Shown here in pieces: positions 33,217 through 41,404 of a stretch of DNA of 64,000 bases (the first letter of the stretch is position 1; each line of letters begins with the position of its first letter). Source of the stretch: Phycicoccus sonneratiae (GTDB lineage Bacteria; Actinomycetota; Actinomycetes; Actinomycetales; Dermatophilaceae); assembly GCF_016887965.1 (NCBI RefSeq), contig NZ_JAFDVD010000007.1, positions 309,521-373,520 on the forward strand, written 5' to 3'. The notes under the pieces were generated by a model that worked only from the letters and a program-made list of their open reading frames with translations, had not been told where the DNA came from and searched no databases. Position numbers and translations under genes: made by a program.

Positions 33217-33638
33217 CAGTCGAGGCGCACGACCGCGACGCAGCGCCCGAGCACCTTCTGGCCCTCGCTCGTCACGGTGAGGTCGACGCCCACGCGGCCG
33301 GACTCGGCGTCGACGGAGGTGACCGTGCCGGTCACGTCGATCCGGGCCCCGCCGACCGGCACGACGACCGGCTTCGTGAACCGCGTGCCGTACTCGATCA
33401 CCCGTCCGGCGTCCCCCGCCCACTCGGCGACGACCGTGCCCGCGGCGCCCATCGTCCACATCCCGTGGGCGATGACGTCGGGGAGCCCGACCGAGCGGGC
33501 GAACTCCTCGTCCTGGTGGATGGGGTTCTGGTCGCCCGAGGCGTTCGCGTAGGCCACGAGCGTGTCGCGGCCGACCGGGACGGTGACCGGCCCGAGGACG
33601 TCACCGACCGAGACGGAGGCGAGGGAGCGCGCGCCCAT
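33216..33638 (-). CDS. hadB: MaoC-family (R)-hydratase, HadB-like
   Basis: A 140-residue single hot-dog-fold hydratase. The catalytic hydratase-2 motif is visible in YANASGDQNPIHQDEEFARS (Asp and His), followed by GLPDVIAHGMWTMG. In mycobacteria HadB is the catalytic subunit of the FAS-II (3R)-hydroxyacyl-ACP dehydratase, paired with HadA. Here the preceding gene is a HadA-like partner overlapping by one base, and rpmG precedes that, as in mycobacteria. Whether it serves mycolate-type synthesis is doubtful; a general fatty-acid role is possible. Confidence 0.87.
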   Translation of the reverse strand: MGARSLASVSVGDVLGPVTVPVGRDTLVAYANASGDQNPIHQDEEFARSVGLPDVIAHGMWTMGAAGTVVAEWAGDAGRVIEYGTRFTKPVVVPVGGARIDVTGTVTSVDAESGRVGVDLTVTSEGQKVLGRCVAVVRLD

Positions 33639-34087
33639 CAGTCCTCCCCTGCCCGGACGACGATCGTCGAGGTGCAGGTCGCGAGCGCCTCCCCGGACGC
33701 CGTGGCCAGCTCGGTGCGGGTCGTGATCATCGAGTGCCCTCCGGCCTGGCGGATCTGGTCGACGGTGAGGGTGCCGAGCACCTCGTCGCCGGCGGTGATC
33801 GGGCGGTGGTGGACGAAGCGCTGCTCGCCGTGCACGACCCGGCTGTAGTCGATGCCCGCCTCGGGGTCCGCGACGTAGGCCCGGTCCGAGGCCTGCGCGA
33901 AGCGCACGGCCATCGTCGGCGGGGCGACGACGTCGGCGTACCCGGCGGCGCGGGCGGCCTCGGGGTCGGTGTGGACCGGGTCGGAGGAGCCGACCGCCGC
34001 GGCGAACGCGGCGATGAGCGCGGCGTCGACCGGGTAGGGCCCGCTCGGCGGGTAGGTGCGTCCGACGTAGTCGGGGTTCACGGCCAT
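33638..34087 (-). CDS. hadA: MaoC-like dehydratase partner, HadA-like
   Basis: A 149-residue hot-dog-fold protein of the FAS1-like dehydratase/HadA type. It opens with VGRTYPPSGPYPVDAALI, has SSDPVHTDPEAARAAGYADV in the hydratase-motif position but without the full catalytic set, and GEQRFVHHRPITAGDEVLG, typical of HadA. It most likely forms a heterodimer with the HadB-like protein. The ATG at 34087 is the only start in register with family sequence; the longer frame overlaps rpmG in antiphase. Confidence 0.87.
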   Translation of the reverse strand: MAVNPDYVGRTYPPSGPYPVDAALIAAFAAAVGSSDPVHTDPEAARAAGYADVVAPPTMAVRFAQASDRAYVADPEAGIDYSRVVHGEQRFVHHRPITAGDEVLGTLTVDQIRQAGGHSMITTRTELATASGEALATCTSTIVVRAGED

Positions 34088-34160
34088 GCCGCCCACTCTA
34101 GGGGCCGGACCCGACCCTCCGGCGACCCCGACCGTGCGTCGACCGACCGGTCCCGGTACG

Positions 34161-34203
34161 CGACGAGGCCGCCGGCACCGGAGGGGTGCGGGCGGCCTCG
34201 TCG
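34161..34203 (-). terminator. rpmG terminator
   Basis: A 13-bp stem (CGACGAGGCCGCC / GGCGGCCTCGTCG) with a 17-base interior starts 18 bases after the rpmG stop. It would end the rpmG transcript before hadA. Confidence 0.7.
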
Positions 34204-34220
34204 GGCGACGCGGGGACGCG

Positions 34221-34391
34221 TCAGCGGGTCTCGCGGTGCGCGGTGTGCTTCTTGCAGCGCGGGCAGAACTTCGCCAGCTCGAGCCGGTCGGGGTCGTTGC
34301 GGCGGTTCTTCTTGGTGATGTAGTTGCGCTCCTTGCACTCCGTGCACGCCATGGTGATCTTCGGGCGGACGTCGGCGCTCTTGCTGGCCAC
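34221..34391 (-). CDS. rpmG: 50S ribosomal protein L33
   Basis: A 56-residue L33, found by translating the minus strand directly: GTG start at 34391, then [20 protein letters not shown] and [17 protein letters not shown], ending [16 protein letters not shown]. The two CxxC pairs (CTEC, CPRC) make this the zinc-binding C+ paralogue. It precedes hadA, as rpmG2 does in mycobacteria. Confidence 0.95.
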   Translation of the reverse strand: MASKSADVRPKITMACTECKERNYITKKNRRNDPDRLELAKFCPRCKKHTAHRETR

Positions 34392-34522
34392 GGGGCAACC
34401 TGCTCTCGGGAAAACGGTGGTGGATCTTCGGATGCGGCGCGGGCGCGGGGACGGCCCACGCGCGGCACCAGCACAACAGGGTACGCGACGCCGGTGTTCC
34501 CGGAGAAATCGCGACCGATGCG

Positions 34523-34596
34523 TAGCGGGAGCGGGGCTCGATCCCGCGACCTCACGATTATGAGTCGTGCGCTCTAACCAGCTGAGCTACCCCGCC
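34523..34596 (-). tRNA. tRNA-Met (CAT), elongator type
   Basis: A 74-base cloverleaf: acceptor GGCGGGG with TCCCGCT (two G-T pairs), discriminator A, D-arm AGCTCAGCTGGTTAGAGC, anticodon loop CTCATAA (CAT), T-arm GCGGGATCGAGCCCCGC. The weak G-T first pair and lack of the initiator triple-GC stem pattern suggest the elongator rather than initiator tRNA. CCA is not encoded. Confidence 0.93.
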
Positions 34597-34648
34597 TTGG
34601 GGGAACGACCGGGGCCCCTCTCGGGGAGCTGGGCTCCGACCGGACCAG

Positions 34649-34721
34649 AGCCCCCTGTCGGAATCGAACCGACGACCTTTTCCTTACCATGGAAACGCTC
34701 TGCCGACTGAGCTAAGGGGGC
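34649..34721 (-). tRNA. tRNA-Thr (GGT)
   Basis: A 73-base cloverleaf: acceptor GCCCCCT/AGGGGGC, discriminator T, D-arm AGCTCAGTCGGCAGAGC, anticodon arm TTTCC-ATGGTAA-GGAAA giving GGT, T-arm GTCGGTTCGATTCCGAC. Adjacent to tRNA-Met, probably one transcript. Confidence 0.96.
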
Positions 34722-34772
34722 GTGCGCGGGGGCGGTGAAACCACCCCTGAGCGCGACGGAGACACTACACGG

Positions 34773-35525
34773 TCACGCTCGGTCGAGCGAAATCCGGGCC
34801 TCCACGAGGGCCGGTCCGTACCAGGTGAGCAGGCGCCCCGAGACCAGCCGGGTCGGCACGCGGGAGAACGCCTCCGGACCGTCGGCCGCGGTGAACTCGT
34901 ACGGCTCGTCCGGGAGGAGGACGACGTCGGCCGCCGACGGGTCGTCGAGGGCGGCGACCTCGACGTGCGGGTAGCGGCCGTCCGCTCCCCCCGTGACCAC
35001 CTCGAACCCGGCCCGCGCGAGGAGGTCCGCGGTGAACGTGGGCCGCCCGACGACCATCCACGGGTTCCGCCAGATCGGGACGACGGCCCGGGCCCGCGGG
35101 GCCGGGAACGGACCCGACCACGCGTCGGACGCCTCGACGAGCCATCCGGGGTCGTCGACGACGAGGGCCTCGGCGAGCAGGCGTCGCATCGAGGTCAGGG
35201 CCTGCGGCACGGTCTCGATGTCGGTGACCCAGACGGCCACCCCCTGCTCGCGCAGCCGCCGGACGTCGAGCTCGCGGTTCTCCTCCTTGTTCGCGACGAC
35301 GAGGTCGGGCGCGAGCCCCACGACGGCCGCGAGGTCGGGGTTCTTGGTGCCGCGCACCCGCGTGACGTCGAGCCCCGCCGGGTGGGTGCACCAGTCGGTG
35401 GCGCCCACGAGCCGGTCCGGACAGGTCGCCGCGAGCGCCTCGGTGAGCGAGGGCACGAGGGAGACGACGCGGCGCGCCGGGCCCGCGAGGGGCACCGGCG
35501 CGCCGAGGTCGTCGAGGAGGCTCAT
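34773..35525 (-). CDS. Helical-backbone metal/cobalamin-receptor-like protein
   Basis: A 250-residue protein of the class III periplasmic-binding-protein fold (BtuF/FhuD type). RRVVSLVPSLTEALAATCPD and LVGATDWCTHPAGL are the usual N-lobe start, with RGTKNPDLAAVVGLAPDLVV; the long linker helix carries ALTSMRRLLAEAL. There is no signal peptide or lipobox, so it is apparently cytoplasmic, as are many actinobacterial members of this group. No transporter genes are beside it. The ligand is not predictable from sequence. Confidence 0.75.
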   Translation of the reverse strand: MSLLDDLGAPVPLAGPARRVVSLVPSLTEALAATCPDRLVGATDWCTHPAGLDVTRVRGTKNPDLAAVVGLAPDLVVANKEENRELDVRRLREQGVAVWVTDIETVPQALTSMRRLLAEALVVDDPGWLVEASDAWSGPFPAPRARAVVPIWRNPWMVVGRPTFTADLLARAGFEVVTGGADGRYPHVEVAALDDPSAADVVLLPDEPYEFTAADGPEAFSRVPTRLVSGRLLTWYGPALVEARISLDRA

Positions 35526-35532
35526 CAGGGGG

Positions 35533-36294
35533 TCAGCGCGGCGCCATCCGCAGGGCGCCGTCCATCCGGATGACCTCGCCGTTGAGGTAGTCGTGGTCGA
35601 CGATCGCCAGGGCGAGCTTCGCGTACTCCTCGGGCTTCGCGAGACGCTGCGGGAAGGGGACGCCCGCGGCCAGCCCGGCGCGGAACTCGTCGGAGACGGT
35701 GGCGAGCATCGGGGTCTCGACGATGCCGGGGGCGATGGTGACCACCCGGATGCCGTACTGGGCGAGGTCGCGGGCGGCGGGCAGGGTGAGCCCGACGATG
35801 CCGCCCTTGCTCGAGGAGTACGCCGCCTGCCCGACCTGGCCGTCGTACGCGGCGATCGAGGCCGTGTTGACGACGACGCCGCGCTGGCCGTCGGCGTCGG
35901 GCTCGGTGGCCGCGATGGCCTCGGCGGCCACCGTCAGGACGACGAAGGTGCCGAGCAGGTTGACCTCGAGGACCTTCCGGTACAGGTCGATGGAGTGGGT
36001 GCCCTTGCGTCCGAGGATGCGCTGGGACGGCCCGATGCCGGCGCAGTTCACCACGACCCGCAGCGGGCGCTCGGGGTCGCCGGCGGCCTCGGCGACCGCG
36101 GCGCGGACGTCGGCCTCGGAGGTGACGTCGGTGGGGACGTACGAGACCCCGGGGACGTCCGGCGCGGCGGCGCAGGCGTCGGGGAGGTCGAGGGCGACGA
36201 CCCGGGCGCCGGCCGCGGCGAGGGCGGCGGCGGTGGCCGCACCCAGGCCGGAGGCGCCCCCGGTGACGATGGCGGAGGTGTTCGCGATCTGCAT
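35533..36294 (-). CDS. Short-chain dehydrogenase, HSD10/FabG-like
   Basis: A 253-residue SDR, probably NAD(P)-dependent 3-hydroxyacyl-CoA dehydrogenase-like. The Rossmann motif is TGGASGLGAA near residues 11-20, with an Asp after strand 2 (VVALDLPDA) that favours NAD(H). The NAG motif appears as VNCAGIG; catalytic Ser and the YxxxK pair are in NTASIAAYDGQVGQAAYSSSK. The C-terminus LNGEVIRMDGALRM fits the family. ATG at 36294 chosen; another ATG three codons upstream is possible. It ends seven bases before the binding-protein-like gene. Confidence 0.88.
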   Translation of the reverse strand: MQIANTSAIVTGGASGLGAATAAALAAAGARVVALDLPDACAAAPDVPGVSYVPTDVTSEADVRAAVAEAAGDPERPLRVVVNCAGIGPSQRILGRKGTHSIDLYRKVLEVNLLGTFVVLTVAAEAIAATEPDADGQRGVVVNTASIAAYDGQVGQAAYSSSKGGIVGLTLPAARDLAQYGIRVVTIAPGIVETPMLATVSDEFRAGLAAGVPFPQRLAKPEEYAKLALAIVDHDYLNGEVIRMDGALRMAPR

Positions 36295-36367
36295 GGGCGC
36301 CATCCTGCCCTGTCGCCGGGAGGTCGCGGGTCCCCGGGCGTCGGCGTCGGGTCGTAGCGTGGGCCCC

Positions 36368-37168
36368 ATGACGCTGCGCATCGGTGGACACGTCGACCAG
36401 AGCGACCCGGTGGCCGAGGCGGTCGCCCGCGGGGCGACCCTCAGCCAGTTCTTCCTCGGCGACCCGCAGAGCTACAAGGGCCCGGTCGTCGAGTACGCGG
36501 GCGGCGCGGCGGCGCTGCGCGAGGCCGCCGAGGCGGCCGGCGTCGACCTCTACGTCCACGCGCCGTACCCCATCAACGTCGCCGCGACGAACAACCGCAT
36601 CCGCATCCCCGGGCGCAAGCTGCTCCAGCAGCACCTGCACACCGCGGCCGAGATCGGGGCCAAGGGCGTCGTCGTGCACGGCGGGCACCTCGGCAAGGAC
36701 GAGGACGCGGGCGTCGGCTTCGACAACTGGCGCAAGTGCGTCGACGGCCTCGAGATGCCGGTCCCGCTGCTCATCGAGAACACCGCCGGCGGTGACAACG
36801 CGATGGCCCGCCGACTCGAGGCCATCGAGCGGCTCTGGGAGGCGATCGGACGCGCCGAGGGCGGCGACACCGTCGGCTTCTGCCTCGACACCTGCCACGC
36901 CCACGCCGGCGGCAACGACCTCGGCAGCGTCGTCGAGAAGGTGCGCGCCATCACCGGGCGGGTGGACCTGGTGCACTGCAACGACTCCCGCGACACCTTC
37001 GACTCCGGCGCCGACCGGCACACCAACCTCGGGTCGGGGCACATCGAGGGCGCGGACATCGCCCACGTGGTGCGCGAGGCCGGCGCGCCGGTGGTCGTCG
37101 AGACCCCGGGCGACGCCGAGGGCCAGTCGGCCGACATCGCCTGGCTCCGGGCCAACGCCGGCGCCTGA
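36368..37168 (+). CDS. Endonuclease IV-family (AP endonuclease 2) protein
   Basis: A 266-residue TIM-barrel enzyme of the Nfo/AP endonuclease 2 family, which incises DNA at abasic sites using a zinc cluster. Likely metal ligands are in VVHGGHLG, LLIENTAGG (Glu), FCLDTCHAHAGG (Asp, His), LVHCNDS, and HTNLGSGHIEG; IVVETPGD-like VVVETPG provides the last Glu. The order fits Nfo, though overall divergence means another xylose-isomerase-like activity is possible. ATG at 36368, diverging from the SDR gene with a 73-base shared upstream region. Confidence 0.87.
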   Translation: MTLRIGGHVDQSDPVAEAVARGATLSQFFLGDPQSYKGPVVEYAGGAAALREAAEAAGVDLYVHAPYPINVAATNNRIRIPGRKLLQQHLHTAAEIGAKGVVVHGGHLGKDEDAGVGFDNWRKCVDGLEMPVPLLIENTAGGDNAMARRLEAIERLWEAIGRAEGGDTVGFCLDTCHAHAGGNDLGSVVEKVRAITGRVDLVHCNDSRDTFDSGADRHTNLGSGHIEGADIAHVVREAGAPVVVETPGDAEGQSADIAWLRANAGA

Positions 37169-37201
37169 CCGGCCGCAGCCGACCGAGCACCCGGCCCGGC
37201 G

Positions 37202-40200
37202 TCAGCCGGCGAGGTGCCCCCACGCCGGCGCGAGCTCGCGCCACGGCCCGGTGGCCGCGACCCGCCCGTCGACGAGCACGACGACCCGGTCGGCCTGGGC
37301 GAGCGCGGCCCGCTTCGAGGTCGCCCCGATGACCGTCGCGCGCCGGGCGCGCAGGGCCGACCACAGCTCGACCTCGGTGGCGGCGTCGAGCGCGCTCGAC
37401 ACGTCGTCGGCGAGCACCAGCTCGGTCTCGGCCGCCAGGGCCCGGGCCAGCGCGAGCCGCTGGACCTGCCCGCCCGACAGCCGCACGCCCCGGTGCCCGA
37501 CGAGGGCGTCGTGGCCCCCGGCCTCACGGACGTCGTCGTCGAGCCGGGCGTCGGCGATGGCCGGGCCGAGCGTGCGACCGTGGCCGAGGACGACGTTGTC
37601 GGCGAAGGTGCCGGAGAGCACCCGCGGCACCTGGGCCACGTGCGACACCTGCCCCGGACGGAGGAACACCTCGGCGTCCTCGACCTCGACCCCGTTCCAG
37701 GTGATCGACCCGGTGTGCTCGAGGAGGCCGGCGAGCGCGCCGAGCAGGCTCGACTTGCCGGACCCGACCTGGCCGAGCAGCAGCACGAGCTCGCCGGCCG
37801 GCACGGTGAGGTCGACCCCCTCGACGCCGCGCGTGCCGTCGTCGTGCACCGCCCCGACACCGGTGAGCCGCAGCTCCTCGAGCGGGACGCGGCTCGGCAC
37901 GGTGGCCTCGGGGGCGGTGCCCTCGACGAGGTCGATGCCCGCGGGCAGCCGGACGAGGTCGACGCCGCCGGCGAGCCGGCTCGTGGCCCGCTGCCACGAG
38001 CGGGTGCCCGGTGCCTCGGTGACGACGGCCCCCGCGACCCGGCCGAACCAGTCGAAGCCGTTGACCGCGCCGGCGACGAGGATGGCCGTCGCGAGGCCCC
38101 ATCCCTCGAGGACGTAGACGCCCCACGCGGCGACGACGCCGGCCTGCACCATGACGATCGGCACGCCGTCGAGGACGGCCTGGACCCGGTGCTCGAAGAC
38201 CGCCGCCTGCACCCGCCCGGCGTCGACCGAGCGCAGGTGCGCGTGCGCGGACGGCGTCGCGGCGGCCAGCTTGACGGTGCGCGCCGACTCGAGGACGGAG
38301 ACGACGGCCCGCCCGAAGCGCGCCCGCGCCCGCGAGGACTCGGCGGCCGAGCGCCCCGCGATGGGCCGCCCCACCGCCGAGGCGAGCGCCGCCCCGACGA
38401 GGACGACGAGCAGCACGCCGCCGGCCAGCAGGCTGCCGCCGAGGGCCGCGGTGACGGCGACGATGGCCAGGCCGTTGAGGAAGTCGACCCAGCGGTCGGC
38501 GTAGAGGGCGTAGCGGTCGGCGTCCATCGAGCGGGCGACGACCTCACCGGCCGGCGTGCGCTCGAGGCGGTGCTGACGGGTCTGCCCGAGCAGCACCGAC
38601 ATCCGCACGCGGAGCATCACCTCGATCCACCACCGCGGGTACCGGCGCATCGCGGCGACGAGGACGAGCGGGGCGAAGAGCACCGACGCGGCGGTGAGCG
38701 AGGTGAGCACGACGGTCTCGGTGTCCCAGCCGGCCCCGCCCCGCAGGTGCTCGACGACCCGCCCCCAGACGTAGCCGGTGGCGGCCCCGAACGCCCCGCC
38801 GAGCGCGGAGACGAGGAACAGCAGCGCCGGCCAGATGCCCCACCGCGGCCGGACGAGGAGGGCGGAGAGGATGCCGCGCGCGAGCGAGGGCCCCTCCCCC
38901 GGGTCGGCGAGCTCCGGCGGCGGCCCGGCCCGGCGCGCGCCGGCGACCGCGACGCCGGCAGGGGCGGTGGCCGGTGCCTCGTCCGGGCCGGCGGCGAGGT
39001 CGTCGCCGCTGGCGGCGAGCAGGGCCCGGAACGGTCCCTCGGCGACCGCCAGCTCGGCCCGCGGGCCCTGCTGGACGACCCGCCCGTGGTCGAGCACGGC
39101 GACCCGGGCGGCGCGCTGGGTGGTGGAGAGGCGGTGCGCGACGAGGATGCCGGTGCGCCCGGTGAGCAGCCGGTCGGCGGCCCGGACGACGAGCGCCTCG
39201 GTGAGCGGGTCCATCCGGGCGGTCGCCTCGTCGAGGACGACGACGGCCACGTCGCGCACGAGCAGCCGGGCGAACGCGACGAGCTGCTCCTCGCCGGCCG
39301 ACAGGGCGGTGCCCCCCGGACCGAGGAGGGTGTCGAGCCCCCGGGGCATCGCCGCGACCCACTCCTCCAGCCCGAGCTGGGTGACCGCGGCCTCGACCCG
39401 GGCGCGCGGCAGGTCGGCGAAGAGCGTGATGTTCTCGGCGAGCGTGCCGGCGAGGATCTCGGTGCGCTGGGTGACGACGCCGACGGCCGCGCGGAGCTGC
39501 TGGAGGTCGAGGTCGAGGACGTCGACGCCCCCGAGGAACACCGTGCCGGCGGCGGGCTCGACCGCGCGCGACACGAGCGAGGCCAGGGTCGACTTGCCCG
39601 AGCCGGTGCGGCCGACGAGCGCGCAGGTCTGCCCGCCGGGGACCAGCAGGTCGACGTGCTGGAGGGCGAACCCGCCCTCCGGGTAGGCGAAGTGGAGGTC
39701 GCGGAACTCGAGCTCGAGGGGACCGTCGGGGACGGGCCGGCCGCCGTCGGGCTCGGGGGCGGCGCCGAGCAGCTGGCGCAGCCGGGTGATCGCCCCGAGG
39801 CCGGCCTGGAGCTCGGGGAGGTGGCGCGCCATCTGGTCGACCTGCCCGACGAAGGTGCTCGTGACGAGGAAGAGCGTGACGAGCCGGGCGACCGAGAGGC
39901 CGCCCCCCGCCACCATCGCGACACCCGCGACGAGCGTGCCGGCGAGCATCCCGTAGAGGAGCAGGCCGGTGCGCCGGGTGACCCGCACCTGGAGGTCGAC
40001 GACCTCGCGGAAGCGCCGGTGCACCCGCGCGGACAGGCCGCTGAGGCGGGCGACGACGTGTGCCTGCCCGAGGCTGGTGCGCAGGTCGTCGCGGGCGGTG
40101 ACGCCCTCCTCGAGCGCCGCGGCGTGGTCGGTCCAGGCCATCTCCTCGACGACCTTGCGCTCCGCGATGGTCGGCAGCAGCCGGCGCACGAGGAGGAAGG

Positions 40201-40741
40201 AGCCCGCTGCCGCGACCGGGAAGAGCGCCCAGGCCGGCCACCACGTGAGGCCGGCGACGATCCACATCGGGACGGCGGCGAAGACGGTCTTCAGGGCGTC
40301 CCAGACCTGCCGGCGCAGCATCGCCCCGACGTCGTGGGTGTCGGCGTCGACCCGGTCGAGGACCTCGCCGACGGCCTGCTCGCCGAGCGCGTGCAGCGGC
40401 TGGGCGAGGGCGGCGTGGACGAGGTCGTCGCGCAGCCGGCCCTCGGCGCGGTCGACGACGGCGGCCCAGACCGTGCGGCCGGCGGTGTCGAGGACGGCCG
40501 CGCCGACGACGCAGAGCGCGAGGAGGCCGACGAGCCGGGTCGAGGGGTTCGCGGCGAGCAGCCCGGCGACGACCGTGCCGAGCGTGCGCCCGACGGCGCC
40601 GGTGGCCGACGCGAGCAGCGCCCACCCGGTGGACCAGCCGCGCAGCCGGTGCAGGTCGAGGCGGCGCCCGGGCACGACGTGGCGCACCTCGGCCGCTGTG
40701 GGCACGGCCGAGGTGGGTGGCGTCACGGTCGTCGTCCCCAT
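37202..40741 (-). CDS. Fused heterodimeric-type ABC exporter (two TMD-NBD halves in one chain)
   Basis: A 1179-residue protein with both halves of an ABC exporter in order: TMD1 (about 50-310), NBD1 (about 345-580), TMD2 (about 630-900), NBD2 (about 935-1170). NBD1: Walker A GRTGSGKSTL (~382), signature LSAGEEQ (~482, degenerate), Walker B VVVLDEATARMD (~500), H-loop AHRLS. NBD2: Walker A GQVGSGKSSL (~995), signature LSGGQVQR (~1089), Walker B LVLADDVSSALD (catalytic Glu replaced by Asp, ~1110), and Ser where the H-loop His should be (ATSKRAA). One canonical and one degenerate ATP site are therefore predicted. Substrate unknown. Confidence 0.92.
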   Translation of the reverse strand: MGTTTVTPPTSAVPTAAEVRHVVPGRRLDLHRLRGWSTGWALLASATGAVGRTLGTVVAGLLAANPSTRLVGLLALCVVGAAVLDTAGRTVWAAVVDRAEGRLRDDLVHAALAQPLHALGEQAVGEVLDRVDADTHDVGAMLRRQVWDALKTVFAAVPMWIVAGLTWWPAWALFPVAAAGSFLLVRRLLPTIAERKVVEEMAWTDHAAALEEGVTARDDLRTSLGQAHVVARLSGLSARVHRRFREVVDLQVRVTRRTGLLLYGMLAGTLVAGVAMVAGGGLSVARLVTLFLVTSTFVGQVDQMARHLPELQAGLGAITRLRQLLGAAPEPDGGRPVPDGPLELEFRDLHFAYPEGGFALQHVDLLVPGGQTCALVGRTGSGKSTLASLVSRAVEPAAGTVFLGGVDVLDLDLQQLRAAVGVVTQRTEILAGTLAENITLFADLPRARVEAAVTQLGLEEWVAAMPRGLDTLLGPGGTALSAGEEQLVAFARLLVRDVAVVVLDEATARMDPLTEALVVRAADRLLTGRTGILVAHRLSTTQRAARVAVLDHGRVVQQGPRAELAVAEGPFRALLAASGDDLAAGPDEAPATAPAGVAVAGARRAGPPPELADPGEGPSLARGILSALLVRPRWGIWPALLFLVSALGGAFGAATGYVWGRVVEHLRGGAGWDTETVVLTSLTAASVLFAPLVLVAAMRRYPRWWIEVMLRVRMSVLLGQTRQHRLERTPAGEVVARSMDADRYALYADRWVDFLNGLAIVAVTAALGGSLLAGGVLLVVLVGAALASAVGRPIAGRSAAESSRARARFGRAVVSVLESARTVKLAAATPSAHAHLRSVDAGRVQAAVFEHRVQAVLDGVPIVMVQAGVVAAWGVYVLEGWGLATAILVAGAVNGFDWFGRVAGAVVTEAPGTRSWQRATSRLAGGVDLVRLPAGIDLVEGTAPEATVPSRVPLEELRLTGVGAVHDDGTRGVEGVDLTVPAGELVLLLGQVGSGKSSLLGALAGLLEHTGSITWNGVEVEDAEVFLRPGQVSHVAQVPRVLSGTFADNVVLGHGRTLGPAIADARLDDDVREAGGHDALVGHRGVRLSGGQVQRLALARALAAETELVLADDVSSALDAATEVELWSALRARRATVIGATSKRAALAQADRVVVLVDGRVAATGPWRELAPAWGHLAG

Positions 40742-40800
40742 CGGAAGAAACCTACGACGGAGCACCGACGCCCGGCACCCGGGTTTCGTAGGCTCCTCCC

Positions 40801-41385
40801 GTGCCCGAGTTCACCTGGAGGCCGGCGAACGAGGCCGCGCCCGAGGACGTCGAGGCGGTCTTCGAGGCCGGCGGCGCCCGGAAGTGCCGCTGCCAGGCCC
40901 TCAAGGTGCCGGGCTGGATCTGGCGCGACACCACCCAGGACGAGCGCGACGCCGCGCTCCTCGCCCAGACCGGCTGCGGCACCGACGGCCCGACGTCCGG
41001 CCTCGTCGGCTACGTCGACGGCGAGCCGGCCGGCTGGGTCGCCGTCGAGCCGCGCGAGCAGTACCCGCGCATCTGGGCGCGCAAGCAGCCCTGGATGCGG
41101 ATGGATCCGGACGCCGAGGGCATCTGGTCGGTCACCTGCTTCGTCGTCCGCAAGGGCTTCCGGAAGCAGGGCCTCATGTACGAGCTCGCCGCCGCCACCG
41201 TCGAGTACGGCGAGCAGGTCGGCGCCCGGGTGCTCGAGGGCTACCCCACCGAGCCGCCGCCGGGGAAGACGGTCATCTGGGACGAGGCGTCGGTCGGCCT
41301 GCTCCAGGTCTTCCTCGACGCCGGGTACGCCGTGCACGCCGAACCGACCCTGCGCCGCCGGGTGGTGCGCAAGCAGCTCGCCTGA
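40801..41385 (+). CDS. GNAT-family N-acetyltransferase
   Basis: A 194-residue acetyltransferase-like protein. The Cys-containing N-terminal GGARKCRCQALKVPGW is characteristic of an actinobacterial subgroup. SVTCFVVRKGFRKQGLMYEL holds the acetyl-CoA loop (RKQGLM, a variant of Q/RxxGxG/A), and GARVLEGYPTEPP follows. Target unknown. GTG start at 40801. It diverges from the ABC exporter gene with a 59-base gap and converges on icmF. Confidence 0.83.
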   Translation: MPEFTWRPANEAAPEDVEAVFEAGGARKCRCQALKVPGWIWRDTTQDERDAALLAQTGCGTDGPTSGLVGYVDGEPAGWVAVEPREQYPRIWARKQPWMRMDPDAEGIWSVTCFVVRKGFRKQGLMYELAAATVEYGEQVGARVLEGYPTEPPPGKTVIWDEASVGLLQVFLDAGYAVHAEPTLRRRVVRKQLA

Positions 41386-41404
41386 CCGGACCGGTCCGCC
41401 GGCC

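Noticed and set aside
41387..41398. Palindrome CGGACCGGTCCG between the convergent acetyltransferase and icmF genes as a bidirectional terminator
   Set aside because: A 12-base palindrome cannot form a stable hairpin with a loop of useful size; likely chance in GC-rich sequence.
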